Positions 6,760 to 13,558 of a stretch of DNA of 13,561 bases are shown here, in pieces. The first letter of the stretch is position 1. Each line of letters begins with the position of its first letter. The stretch comes from a bacterium (GTDB lineage Bacteria > Margulisbacteria > Marinamargulisbacteria > SXXA01): positions 1 to 13,561 of the forward strand of contig CANNCG010000023.1 of NCBI GenBank assembly GCA_947502965.1, read 5' to 3'. The notes below the pieces were generated by a model. The model made no database searches. It was not told the DNA's origin and saw only the letters and a program-made list of their open reading frames with translations. The position numbers and the translations under genes were made by a program.

Positions 6760-7650
6760 TTACCGTCCCAACAATCCTTTTCGGTAGTAATACTCCCCCA
6801 AAAGCCAACGTCCGAATCGCTTTGGGGTACCATAAGATGACTGATACCATCGGGTGGCAAAACGATAGAGCCATCGGTCTTCTTGGCTCATGTTAAAGAG
6901 CCATACCGCCAAAGGATTGAGCCCCAGAAACCATTTCAATTCGGGATGTTTTCTGAGAAACACCGCCGCAGATTCGCCTTTTTTGAATTCACGCCGCATA
7001 AAGTCTTCGTCGCCAACAACGTGATAATGATAATTCCTGGCCTGTGGCAAATACCGCAACGGCACCTTGGCACGGGACATGCGATAGCCAAGCTCGATGT
7101 CTTCCCATCCGTAACCCTGAAAATCCATATCAAAGCCATGAAACCGACGAAACAATTCCGTAGGCAGAGACAAATTTCCAGTCAGAAAATAATGCCATCC
7201 CAAACGGTCCCCAGAGTTCAAGCGTTCTCTGATGTAGGGATACAAGTTTTCAGGCTCGCTGGGCCAGGACAAGACATGCATATTCCATGTACTCCCCTCA
7301 AAACATGTGGGCATCTTGGTCGATGCATGCGCCTCCAAATGGGTTTCGATGAGCCGTGGATCTGGGATCATATCCGCATCGGTGATCAAGAGAAGGGGTG
7401 CCATCGCCATCGAAACAGCGCTGTTGCGTGCCCCTGTTTTGCCACTGTTTTCTTGGATCAAATAGCGAAAACCATAGAGGGGCCGCCACCCCTCTAAAAA
7501 GCGATCGGTGCCATCTGAGGAAGATGAATCGACGACAATGACCTCGAAGTCATGAACCGTCTGAAACACAAACCCGGACAGTATTTTTTGCAGCACCTCT
7601 ACTTGGTTATAACAGCCAATAATTACACTGATTTTGGGGGATGCAGACAT
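6760..7650 (-). CDS. GT2-family glycosyltransferase with a GT7-type C-terminal motif
   Basis: This GT-A fold enzyme transfers a sugar from a nucleotide donor. Counting from the ATG at 7650 (296 residues), it begins MSASPKISVIIGCYNQ, the usual first strand. It then has VVDSSSSDGT, the acceptor-side ENSGKTGARN (67-76), the metal-binding DAD in ITDADM (90-93) and the C-terminal block GYGWEDIELGYRM (179-191), in which ED is the likely catalytic pair, followed by NYHYH (206-210). There is no signal peptide or membrane segment, so it acts in the cytoplasm, probably on surface glycan. The start is uncertain: starts at 7662, 7686, 7692 and 7710 (GTG) are in frame and none has a convincing ribosome binding site. 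It converges on rbgA with a 13-base gap. Acceptor and sugar are unknown. Confidence 0.88.
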   Translation of the reverse strand: MSASPKISVIIGCYNQVEVLQKILSGFVFQTVHDFEVIVVDSSSSDGTDRFLEGWRPLYGFRYLIQENSGKTGARNSAVSMAMAPLLLITDADMIPDPRLIETHLEAHASTKMPTCFEGSTWNMHVLSWPSEPENLYPYIRERLNSGDRLGWHYFLTGNLSLPTELFRRFHGFDMDFQGYGWEDIELGYRMSRAKVPLRYLPQARNYHYHVVGDEDFMRREFKKGESAAVFLRKHPELKWFLGLNPLAVWLFNMSQEDRWLYRFATRWYQSSYGTPKRFGRWLLGEYYYRKGLLGR

Positions 7651-7786
7651 AGCGCGAATCATAACACTTGCGCTAGGGTCTGACATCCCCATAAAGAGAC
7701 TGGCTCTCACAAGAAGACAGCGCTATACTCCCGCTTGTACCTGTATTTCTGAAATCAAAATAGGTATATGCAGATAAGGAGCAGGT
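7651..7786. promoter_or_regulatory. Divergent control region with a small palindrome
   Basis: The space between the glycosyltransferase and the orphan gene pair must hold promoters in both directions. It contains a perfect 11-base inverted repeat, ATTTC-T-GAAAT (7745-7755), placed between the two starts like an operator. An AAGGAG ribosome binding site stands just before the ATG at 7787. I find no unambiguous -35/-10 pair on either strand. Confidence 0.3.
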
Positions 7787-8095
7787 ATGAACACAAAACG
7801 CCGTGGTCAAGACAAAGCCAGAATCATCCAATTCGCAGATGAAAACAAAACACTCCCAGATGGCAGCAAAATCATTTATGCCGAAAACGAAGACAAAATC
7901 GTGGTCTATCAAAAATTCCCCCTGGAGAAAGGAACGACTTACGTCTACGACCGCAAAGCCAGCAACATCACAGTGAATGGCAAAATGGGCACCTTACAAG
8001 ACAAAAAAACAATGCTCCGCCTCAGCAGCTACATGCTGCAAACCGCCAGTGATGTTGAGTTGGTGACCATTACAGTCAATGGCATGGAGGGGTAA
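7787..8095 (+). CDS. Small protein of unknown function, first of an orphan pair
   Basis: This 102-residue protein is not one I recognise. The ATG has an excellent AAGGAG site 5-6 bases upstream, and the stop is followed after 3 bases by the next start, so it is a real gene translated together with its neighbour. It starts basic (MNTKRRGQDKARIIQF). It then alternates short hydrophobic strands with turns (SKIIYAENEDKIVVYQKF, TYVYDRKASNITVNG), which by eye suggests a small beta-rich domain, with a helix near 72-88. The motif ITVNG occurs twice, at 61-65 and 95-99, each followed by a K/M, M/E, G pattern. There is no cysteine, signal peptide or membrane segment. Codon use looks like that of its neighbours. 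No function can be assigned. Confidence 0.8.
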   Translation: MNTKRRGQDKARIIQFADENKTLPDGSKIIYAENEDKIVVYQKFPLEKGTTYVYDRKASNITVNGKMGTLQDKKTMLRLSSYMLQTASDVELVTITVNGMEG

Positions 8096-8098
8096 CCC

Positions 8099-8545
8099 AT
8101 GGGACCTATACACCCTATCGGACTGCGCCCAACCCAACCAATACACCCAGGAAAACCAGCGCACACGCTCTCTTCCGAGTTCATGGACACCCTCAAAGAC
8201 ATGGGAATCCGCAGCATCCGTGCCATCCGTATCCAGCAAGGGGTAGGGACCCTAGCGCTCAAGGAAATGGCCACCTTCACCCTAAACCATGATCAAAAAA
8301 ATGCGCTCCAAGGCCTAGGGTTACACGGCATACTGGTCGCCATCTTCTCAGAAGAAGACGACATCAACGGCAATTACAAAGAAAAACTTAAAGAGCTTCA
8401 TGAGCATTTACTCGGGAAAGAAACGATTGCGCTCCTGAAAAACACATTCGGTCTGTCTCAAACACCGATTCTCATGGAAGATGACAACCACAACGGTGTT
8501 TTTTTGCTACAGCAAAGCATCGTAGAACTCAGCGAAGAGACCTAG
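8099..8545 (+). CDS. Protein of unknown function, second of an orphan pair
   Basis: This 148-residue protein is of unknown family. GGAGGGG, inside the end of the upstream gene, serves as ribosome binding site and the gap between the genes is 3 bases. The first 22 residues are proline- and histidine-rich and look disordered (MGPIHPIGLRPTQPIHPGKP); PIHP occurs twice. The rest appears mixed alpha/beta: SEFMDTLKDMGIRSIRAIRI, a hydrophobic strand GLHGILVAIF (74-83), acidic EEDD (85-88), a charged helix NYKEKLKELHEHLLG (92-106) and a C-terminal strand GVFLLQQSIVEL. There is no cysteine, transmembrane segment or signal peptide. The disordered Pro/Gly start is loosely like substrates of flagellar or type III export, but no such gene is in the window, so I do not assign a role. 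Confidence 0.8.
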   Translation: MGPIHPIGLRPTQPIHPGKPAHTLSSEFMDTLKDMGIRSIRAIRIQQGVGTLALKEMATFTLNHDQKNALQGLGLHGILVAIFSEEDDINGNYKEKLKELHEHLLGKETIALLKNTFGLSQTPILMEDDNHNGVFLLQQSIVELSEET

Positions 8546-8587
8546 GACGCTAGTCCTCCCCCCTCACGCTCGGCGCTGCCGAGCACG
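8546..8587. repeat. Two short hairpins downstream of the orphan pair
   Basis: AGGAC-GCTA-GTCCT (about 8546-8559) is followed by GCTCGGC (8568-8574) and GCCGAGC (8578-8584) around a three-base loop. On the plus strand a run of A, not T, follows, so these are not ordinary terminators for the gene ending at 8545. Read from the minus strand they lie just beyond the accA terminator. They may protect a 3' end or be remnants of a dispersed repeat. Confidence 0.45.
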
Positions 8588-8616
8588 AAAAAAAAATCCA
8601 AAGGGCTTCGCCCTTT
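8588..8616 (-). terminator. Rho-independent terminator of accD-accA
   Basis: Read on the minus strand, a 7-base stem AAAGGGC/GCCCTTT (8600-8606 with 8610-8616, loop GAA) is followed after GGA by nine T (8596 to 8588). It starts 39 bases after the accA stop, the expected place for the end of this transcript. Confidence 0.85.
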
Positions 8617-8655
8617 CAATCCCTTAGCGCTGTCGCAAAATATGCCAGGCAAGGA

Positions 8656-9606
8656 TTAGGAGGTAAAAACACCCATGGCCCGGAATTTCGCATAACGACT
8701 CTGCCTCAGGGTCTCCGGGGTCTGGGTAGACATCTCCGCCAAATCTCTCAAGATCTGGGCCTTGATCGCCAGCGAAACGCTGCTCCAATCGTGATGGGCA
8801 CCCCCCAGTGGTTCTGGGATGATCCCATCCGCTACGCCAAGGCCCACAATGTCTTTCGCCGTTATTTTGAGATTTTTGGCAGCAATATCCGCCTGTTTTG
8901 CATCGCGAAATAAAATAGACGCACATCCCTCAGGCGAGATCACCGAATACACCGCATTTTCAAGCATATAGACCCGGTTGGCAACGCCTATACCCAAGGC
9001 CCCACCAGAGCCCCCTTCGCCAATGACAAAGGTCACAATAGGAACCCCAAACCCCATCATTTCACGTAAGTTTCTGGCTATGGCCTCCGCCTGCCCACGT
9101 TCTTCGGCTTCAATGCCGGGATAGGCACCTGGCGTATCGATGAGGGTCACAATGGGCAACCCAAACTTATTGGCCATTTGCATCAATCGTAGCGCTTTGC
9201 GGTAGCCTTCGGGATTGGGCATGCCAAAATTGCGCCGTATGTTTTCTTTGGTGTCGTGGCCTTTTTGATGACCAATCCACATCACACGCCGACCGTCTAT
9301 GCGACCCAATCCACCGACAATGGCAGGATCATCTCCAAAAGCACGGTCGCCATGCAGCTCTATAAAGTCTTCCGAAATCAACCGAAAAAAACTCAAGCTG
9401 TCTGGTCGGTTGGGATGTCTGGCGATTTGCAGAACCTGGCTCGGGGTTAAGTTTTGATAAATATCTTCACGAACAGCCTCAGCGCGTTTTTCTATTTTTT
9501 TAATCTCAGAGGACAAATCAATGTCACTCTCTCTAGACAATGTCTTGAGCTGCTCTATCTTTTCATAAAGCTCTCCCAAGGGTTTTTCAAATGGCAGAAG
9601 TTTCAT
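8656..9606 (-). CDS. accA: Acetyl-CoA carboxylase carboxyltransferase subunit alpha
   Basis: AccA pairs with AccD to move the carboxyl group from biotin-BCCP to acetyl-CoA, giving malonyl-CoA, the first committed step of fatty-acid synthesis. The protein has 316 residues, normal for the family, and is complete: an N-terminal helical part (DFEQP-like LPFEKPLGELYEKI), GHQKG (112-116), RRNFGMPNPEGYRKA (124-138), DTPGAYPG (157-164), GEGGSGGALG (196-205) and SPEGCAS (224-230). I chose the ATG at 9606 because it overlaps the accD stop as ATGA (9603-9606) and gives the family start; the in-frame ATG at 9624 only adds MGMSCG. A clear terminator lies 39 bases after its stop, so accD-accA is a two-gene unit. 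Confidence 0.97.
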   Translation of the reverse strand: MKLLPFEKPLGELYEKIEQLKTLSRESDIDLSSEIKKIEKRAEAVREDIYQNLTPSQVLQIARHPNRPDSLSFFRLISEDFIELHGDRAFGDDPAIVGGLGRIDGRRVMWIGHQKGHDTKENIRRNFGMPNPEGYRKALRLMQMANKFGLPIVTLIDTPGAYPGIEAEERGQAEAIARNLREMMGFGVPIVTFVIGEGGSGGALGIGVANRVYMLENAVYSVISPEGCASILFRDAKQADIAAKNLKITAKDIVGLGVADGIIPEPLGGAHHDWSSVSLAIKAQILRDLAEMSTQTPETLRQSRYAKFRAMGVFTS

Positions 9607-10466
9607 ACCGCAGGACATCCCCATACCATGTCCAAAACCAGGGACAAGGTTGCACGCAATTCACGACGGTCTACCACACGATCCACCATCCCATGGCTCA
9701 GCAAAAACTCTGCTCGCTGAAATCCATCAGGCAATTTTTGGCGAATGGTCTGCTCGATGACACGGGGTCCCGCAAAAGAGATCAACGCACCAGGCTCAGC
9801 AAAATTAAAGTCTCCCAAAATCGCAAAACTGGCCGATGTGCCTCCCGTCGTGGGATCACAAAGTACGGACACGTAGGGAATACCGGCCCGCCCCAGCAAG
9901 TCCAATGCCCCACTCGTCTTCGCCATTTGCATGAGGCTCATAATACCCTCTTGCATCCGTGCCCCCCCTGAAGATGTAAAAACCACCACAGGGCATCGTT
10001 TGGCCAATCCCCGCTCGATGGTCCGCGTAATTTTTTCACCCACCACGGACCCCATCGACCCGCCCATATAGGAGAAGTCCATTACTGCCACACTAATGGG
10101 GTTGTGATTGAGGGTGGCCATGCCGGACACAACCGCATCTTGTCGCTTTGTCTTCGCCTGGGCTTTCCGAATACGGTCTGTGTAGCTCTCCGAATCAGAA
10201 AAGGACAAGAAATCGGTCGGACCCAAATTTTCATCCTCAGGCACAAAGGAGGCCGGATCAAAAATTAAGGCAAGGCGATCCATCGCAACCATTCGAAAAT
10301 GAAAGCCACATTTGGGACACACATGCGCATTGTCCTTCAAATCCTTTTGAAACAGAATTTCCTGACAATGATCACACTTAATCCAGAGATGACCTGGAAT
10401 ATTTAACTTTTCCGTTGTGTCTACGGTATTCTTTTCGCGTTTTGCGAACCAATCGATAATTGACAT
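9603..10466 (-). CDS. accD: Acetyl-CoA carboxylase carboxyltransferase subunit beta
   Basis: AccD is the zinc-finger-bearing beta subunit of the carboxyltransferase. The 287-residue protein shows the four zinc cysteines C31, C34, C50 and C53 (CDHC, 15 residues, CPKC). The crotonase-type core has SSGGARMQEG (165-174) and DPTTGGTSAS (204-213), followed by FAGPRVIEQT. A GTG at 10499 is in frame, but it lies inside the -10 box of the best promoter, so a transcript from that promoter cannot contain it. The ATG at 10466 gives MSIIDWFAKR, a typical AccD start. There is no strong ribosome binding site in front of it. The gene is divergent from rpsT and overlaps accA by 4 bases. Confidence 0.96.
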   Translation of the reverse strand: MSIIDWFAKREKNTVDTTEKLNIPGHLWIKCDHCQEILFQKDLKDNAHVCPKCGFHFRMVAMDRLALIFDPASFVPEDENLGPTDFLSFSDSESYTDRIRKAQAKTKRQDAVVSGMATLNHNPISVAVMDFSYMGGSMGSVVGEKITRTIERGLAKRCPVVVFTSSGGARMQEGIMSLMQMAKTSGALDLLGRAGIPYVSVLCDPTTGGTSASFAILGDFNFAEPGALISFAGPRVIEQTIRQKLPDGFQRAEFLLSHGMVDRVVDRRELRATLSLVLDMVWGCPAV

Positions 10467-10497
10467 AGATGAAGTTACTTCGGTAGAATTTAAGTCC

Positions 10498-10527
10498 ACT
10501 ATATCGGAACCCTGTTTTTACTGTCAA
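10498..10527 (-). promoter_or_regulatory. Sigma70-type promoter of accD-accA
   Basis: On the minus strand TTGACA (10527-10522) is a perfect -35 box; 18 bases later TATAGT (10503-10498) is a five-of-six -10 box. Transcription would begin near 10490, about 25 bases before the accD ATG. This is the best promoter match in the window, though the spacer is one base longer than ideal. Confidence 0.7.
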
Positions 10528-10666
10528 ACCAGTAGCCAAGGATAGTTGTAGTTGATTGAAACATAATATGAGATTATGGAAGCTAGCGCTTTATAAAAGC
10601 AAGTAGCATTCGTAAACGACTAGCATCAATAAATGTAATTTAATAAGGTATAAAGCGAGGAAAATT

Positions 10667-10933
10667 GTGGCAAATATAAAAGCATCTAAAAAAGACATTC
10701 TAGTCAATGCACGAAACAAAAAAAGGAACCAACATTTCCGTTCCAAGATCAAAACAATGATCAAAAAAGCACAGACCGCCATCGTGGCCAAGGCCGAAGA
10801 TTGCGAAAAACTGGTCCGTGCCGCACTGCGTAGCATTGATAAAACCGTTACAAAAGGGGTTATCAAAAAGCAAACGGCTGCACGTAAAAAATCCCGATTA
10901 GCCCGTGCACTAAACAAAGCGCTCAAGGCTTAA
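10667..10933 (+). CDS. rpsT: 30S ribosomal protein S20
   Basis: This 88-residue, very basic protein binds 16S rRNA in the body of the small subunit. The start MANIKASKKDILVNARNKKR and the long helix with RSKIKTMIKKA, then GVIKKQTAARKKSRLARALN, are the family pattern and length. The start codon is GTG (10667), preceded by GAGG at 6 bases; a non-ATG start fits S20, which is often limited at initiation. The promoter is unclear: TATAAA at 10592-10597 is a possible -10 box, without a good -35. The strong hairpin 40 bases after the stop is its likely terminator, although it also lies in the next reading frame. Confidence 0.97.
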   Translation: MANIKASKKDILVNARNKKRNQHFRSKIKTMIKKAQTAIVAKAEDCEKLVRAALRSIDKTVTKGVIKKQTAARKKSRLARALNKALKA

Positions 10934-10940
10934 TTTTTTT

Positions 10941-12563
10941 ATGGCTCCGAAAAAGGGGGGGCTCACCTTTAGAAAAGAACCCCCATCCTTTTTGCAGGAT
11001 GGGGGTTCTTTTTTTATTTATGCCGGCCTCTTATGCACCTTGAGCCTATTTCTTTGTAGCCCGGTTCAGATCAAAGGCAGCACATTGTCCGTCTCTGGGG
11101 ATGACATTCTATACGACAGTAAAAGCTTGGGGTTGGTGGCAAGCAGCGACGTCGCTATCGTGTATGAGGACCATACCGCACATACGCAGCATGCCATTTT
11201 TGATATCCCCTCACAAAACATCCACATCCGAAACCCATTTGTCTACCATCACCTAGACAACACCGTCACAGGGTCTTCCATGGTTTACAATTTCAAAACC
11301 CACGAAGGCCACATCGCCCATGTTCGCGCCTCTCTCAAAAACATCCTCCTCACAGGGAAAACCATCGACGTAAATACCAGCCACATCGCCATAAGCCATT
11401 TGACCTTCACCACCTGTAAGCGCGCCACCCCAGACTATATGGTGCGTTCCGAGCTGGTGCAGCTGTATCCCCAAGTCGGGTTTATGGTCGCCTTCAACAA
11501 TACACTTCACAGCCCTCTGCTGCCATTCCCAATCTGGATACCCACCTATATTTACGGATCTCGCAGCTATAGCATTATCGGATCCAGCTCGACCATTCCA
11601 GAGGTCGGTGCCAACAACAGAGAAGGTCTCTACGTCAAACACCATTTTGGTTATTTCTTCAACGAAGCATCAACCGGAACCGTGGACCTGGGTTGGTACA
11701 TCCAGCGCGGTGGCTTTCTCTATGGATTTACCCATCTCTTGGAAACATCTGCCGCCTCAGAAGTCCATTTGAAAGCCCATCAGGTGGGACAGGATGGATT
11801 TGAAGGCTTGGCCGCCTACTACACCGACCTGGTCACTGTGAACAACGACAACGACAAAACAGAAAACAAAGACAATAGCCTGTTTGGCAACGCATTTTCA
11901 CCCATTTTTCAAAATTTCAAAAAAATCGCAGCTAGATCAGGTAGTCGTTTGCACACGGGGGTCACGTATCGCCAATTTCTCAATGACTCTCGGGTATCAC
12001 AACTACCCTTTGCAAAGCTCCTGCTCCATGACACCGAGGTATGGAACCAGTGGACGCTCTCAGGCGATATCGGCTGGGCCAGCACCAAAGAAGAAACCCC
12101 AACCTTCACCATCCATGAAGATCAAAATCTTCACAGCCAATTGTCATTGGGCACCGTCCACGCCCTCACCCCATCCATGACTCTCGGTAGCACCTTGATC
12201 TCCAACTTGAACTGGTATGGCAACGGCGAGACATGGCAACGGCTATTCGCCTCTTTTTACTTGGATGTCCCGCTCATAGCGATAAAGCCGCGTCTGTTTT
12301 ATATCAAGAAGCTCATGCAACCCTATGGACAATCGCCCTTTGAATATGAACGCAAATATGCAAGGGTCTCCGACGAGGTGGGTCTATGGATGGACGTTCC
12401 TCTCTGGGGATTGGAATGGGGCTACGAAGCGTTTTATGATCTGGAGAGAGATACCATGCGCACCCAAAACATCCGCACAAGCTTCCTCTTCGACTGTTGG
12501 AAGCTATCTATCAAAGCCAACACCATCGAGGGTAATTTTTCGTTTGATGTGGAATTGATGTAG
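10941..12563 (+). CDS. LptD/OstA-like outer-membrane assembly protein, short form
   Basis: LptD inserts lipopolysaccharide into the outer membrane. This 540-residue protein has a hydrophobic signal segment (FFIYAGLLCTLSLFLC, 24-39) and an OstA/LptA-type beta-jellyroll (about 48-150: GDDILYDSKSLGLVASSDVA). The LptD junction TFTTCKRATPDYMVRS (155-170) and SPLLPFPIWIPTYIYGSRS follow, then a strand-rich barrel that includes SPFEYERKY and ends FLFDCWKLSIKAN. E. coli LptD has 784 residues, so the barrel is shortened. Apart from two cysteines in the signal segment, only C159 and C519 remain, one per domain. The ATG is 7 bases after the rpsT stop and upstream of the terminator; AAGG lies 12 bases before it. 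A later non-ATG start (TTG at codons 18 or 34) is possible. Orthology to lptD is likely but the length leaves doubt. Confidence 0.8.
   Translation: MAPKKGGLTFRKEPPSFLQDGGSFFIYAGLLCTLSLFLCSPVQIKGSTLSVSGDDILYDSKSLGLVASSDVAIVYEDHTAHTQHAIFDIPSQNIHIRNPFVYHHLDNTVTGSSMVYNFKTHEGHIAHVRASLKNILLTGKTIDVNTSHIAISHLTFTTCKRATPDYMVRSELVQLYPQVGFMVAFNNTLHSPLLPFPIWIPTYIYGSRSYSIIGSSSTIPEVGANNREGLYVKHHFGYFFNEASTGTVDLGWYIQRGGFLYGFTHLLETSAASEVHLKAHQVGQDGFEGLAAYYTDLVTVNNDNDKTENKDNSLFGNAFSPIFQNFKKIAARSGSRLHTGVTYRQFLNDSRVSQLPFAKLLLHDTEVWNQWTLSGDIGWASTKEETPTFTIHEDQNLHSQLSLGTVHALTPSMTLGSTLISNLNWYGNGETWQRLFASFYLDVPLIAIKPRLFYIKKLMQPYGQSPFEYERKYARVSDEVGLWMDVPLWGLEWGYEAFYDLERDTMRTQNIRTSFLFDCWKLSIKANTIEGNFSFDVELM
10973..11015 (+). 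terminator. Strong intrinsic terminator behind rpsT, inside the next frame
   Basis: A perfect 12-base stem (10977-10988 with 10997-11008, loop of 8) is extended by AAAA/TTTT to 16 pairs and followed by a T run to 11015. It is the strongest intrinsic terminator in the window. It lies 43 bases after the rpsT stop but covers codons 12-25 of the LptD-like frame. The run GGGGGGG (10955-10961) upstream could pair with the CCCCC (10980-10984) of the stem and compete with it. Confidence 0.88.
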
Positions 12564-12565
12564 CC

Positions 12566-13153
12566 CTAAATAATGCCCTTTGTGGACGGGACAGCCCCCG
12601 CACGACGTGCATCTGGACGCAAAGCCAGGCCCAATGCAATCCCAACACCTTTAAAGCATGCCTCTGCCAAATGATGAAGATTATTCCCAGCCAAAATGTG
12701 AATATGGAGATTCAGTTTGGCATTAAAGGCAAAGGCACGGAAAAACTCTTCTACCAACTCAGCATCAAAGTCCCCCATTTTGACCTTTGGTAGACTGGGT
12801 GAAAAGGCAAAGTACGGACGACCACTCACATCCATCGCGACTTGGACCAAGGCATCGTCCATCGGATAGACCCCAGACGCATACCGAACAATACCCCGCG
12901 CCTCTCCCAGAGCGTACCGAACAGCCAAGCCCAAACAAATACCAATATCTTCTGTCACGTGATGGGCATCTACATGGATGTCCCCCATCGCCGAAACAGA
13001 CAGATCCATAATCCCGTGAATAGCGAACAATGTCAGCATGTGGTCCAAGAAACCCACCCCTGTTTGGAGGGTCGCCTTGGCAGGGGCATCTATATTGAGG
13101 GTTAATTGAATATCTGTCTCGCCGGTTTTCCGGTCACATGTTCCGATACGCAT
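12566..13153 (-). CDS. hisB: Imidazoleglycerol-phosphate dehydratase
   Basis: This enzyme makes imidazole-acetol phosphate from imidazoleglycerol phosphate in histidine synthesis. The 195-residue protein is the single-function form, without the phosphatase domain of E. coli HisB. Its metal and substrate motifs are GVGFLDHML (32-40), DAHHVTEDIGI (62-72), PMDDALVQVAMDVSGRPY (97-114), NNLHHLAEACFKG (157-169) and the C-terminal VPSTKG. The first motif usually reads DDHHTxED; here Ala and Val replace the flanking Asp and Thr but the HH and ED are kept. I chose the ATG at 13153, preceded by GGAGG at 7 bases, which gives the family start; a frame from 13198 adds 15 unconserved residues. It converges on the LptD-like gene with 2 bases between the stops. 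No other his gene is near. Confidence 0.96.
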   Translation of the reverse strand: MRIGTCDRKTGETDIQLTLNIDAPAKATLQTGVGFLDHMLTLFAIHGIMDLSVSAMGDIHVDAHHVTEDIGICLGLAVRYALGEARGIVRYASGVYPMDDALVQVAMDVSGRPYFAFSPSLPKVKMGDFDAELVEEFFRAFAFNAKLNLHIHILAGNNLHHLAEACFKGVGIALGLALRPDARRAGAVPSTKGII

Positions 13154-13401
13154 AGGGAGGCCTCCATTGTGGAAAATAATGCTGTTATCTTCGCGCAAAG
13201 AAGAGAGATTCGCAAGACACTTTGCCTCGCCGTAACTAGCTACGTTCTACCCCATGGGGGCTTAAAGGGGATCCAAATGTCTTACGCCCTTTGGCGCTGT
13301 CGCGAAACGAAAGAATTAGGCACAAAAATTTAAAAAGGGAATTTGGGACTATTTTTCAGGCCTAAAACGTCATTTTTCTGTTTTGAACATCCTATCGTGT
13401 A

Positions 13402-13422
13402 AGGGGATGTTGTAGATCCCCT
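13402..13422 (+). repeat. Hairpin in the leader of the next gene
   Basis: AGGGGAT (13402-13408) pairs perfectly with ATCCCCT (13416-13422) around a seven-base loop. No T run follows directly; eight T occur about 45 bases later without an adjoining stem. It might be part of a structured leader or an operator. Confidence 0.4.
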
Positions 13423-13552
13423 CGTGGGCGCTAGGTATAGTTGGATGCAGCGGTGGTAGTCGGTTTTTTTTGCAAAATAAAAATCACCAAAAAGACAAGT
13501 TCGGCATGTTTTTTACGCTCAAACTTTGGTAAAGTAGAGAGATGAAATTAAC

Positions 13553-13558
13553 AAGGAG
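13553..13558 (+). promoter_or_regulatory. Ribosome binding site of a gene beginning beyond the right edge
   Basis: AAGGAG is a full Shine-Dalgarno match three bases from the window end, so a start codon is expected just outside. A competing ATG at 13542 opens a frame that stays open to the edge (MKLTRS), but it has only GAGAG directly before it. Confidence 0.5.

Noticed and set aside
11253..11645. Minus-strand 130-residue frame inside the LptD-like gene
   Set aside because: It is a shadow frame of a gene whose product has clear LptD motifs.
13106..13333. Plus-strand 75-residue frame antisense to the hisB start
   Set aside because: It overlaps the conserved start of hisB, has no ribosome binding site and resembles no protein.
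13425..13470. T-box riboswitch because of GGTGGTA
   Set aside because: Only seven bases match the T-box core, and no stem I, specifier loop or terminator pair could be found.
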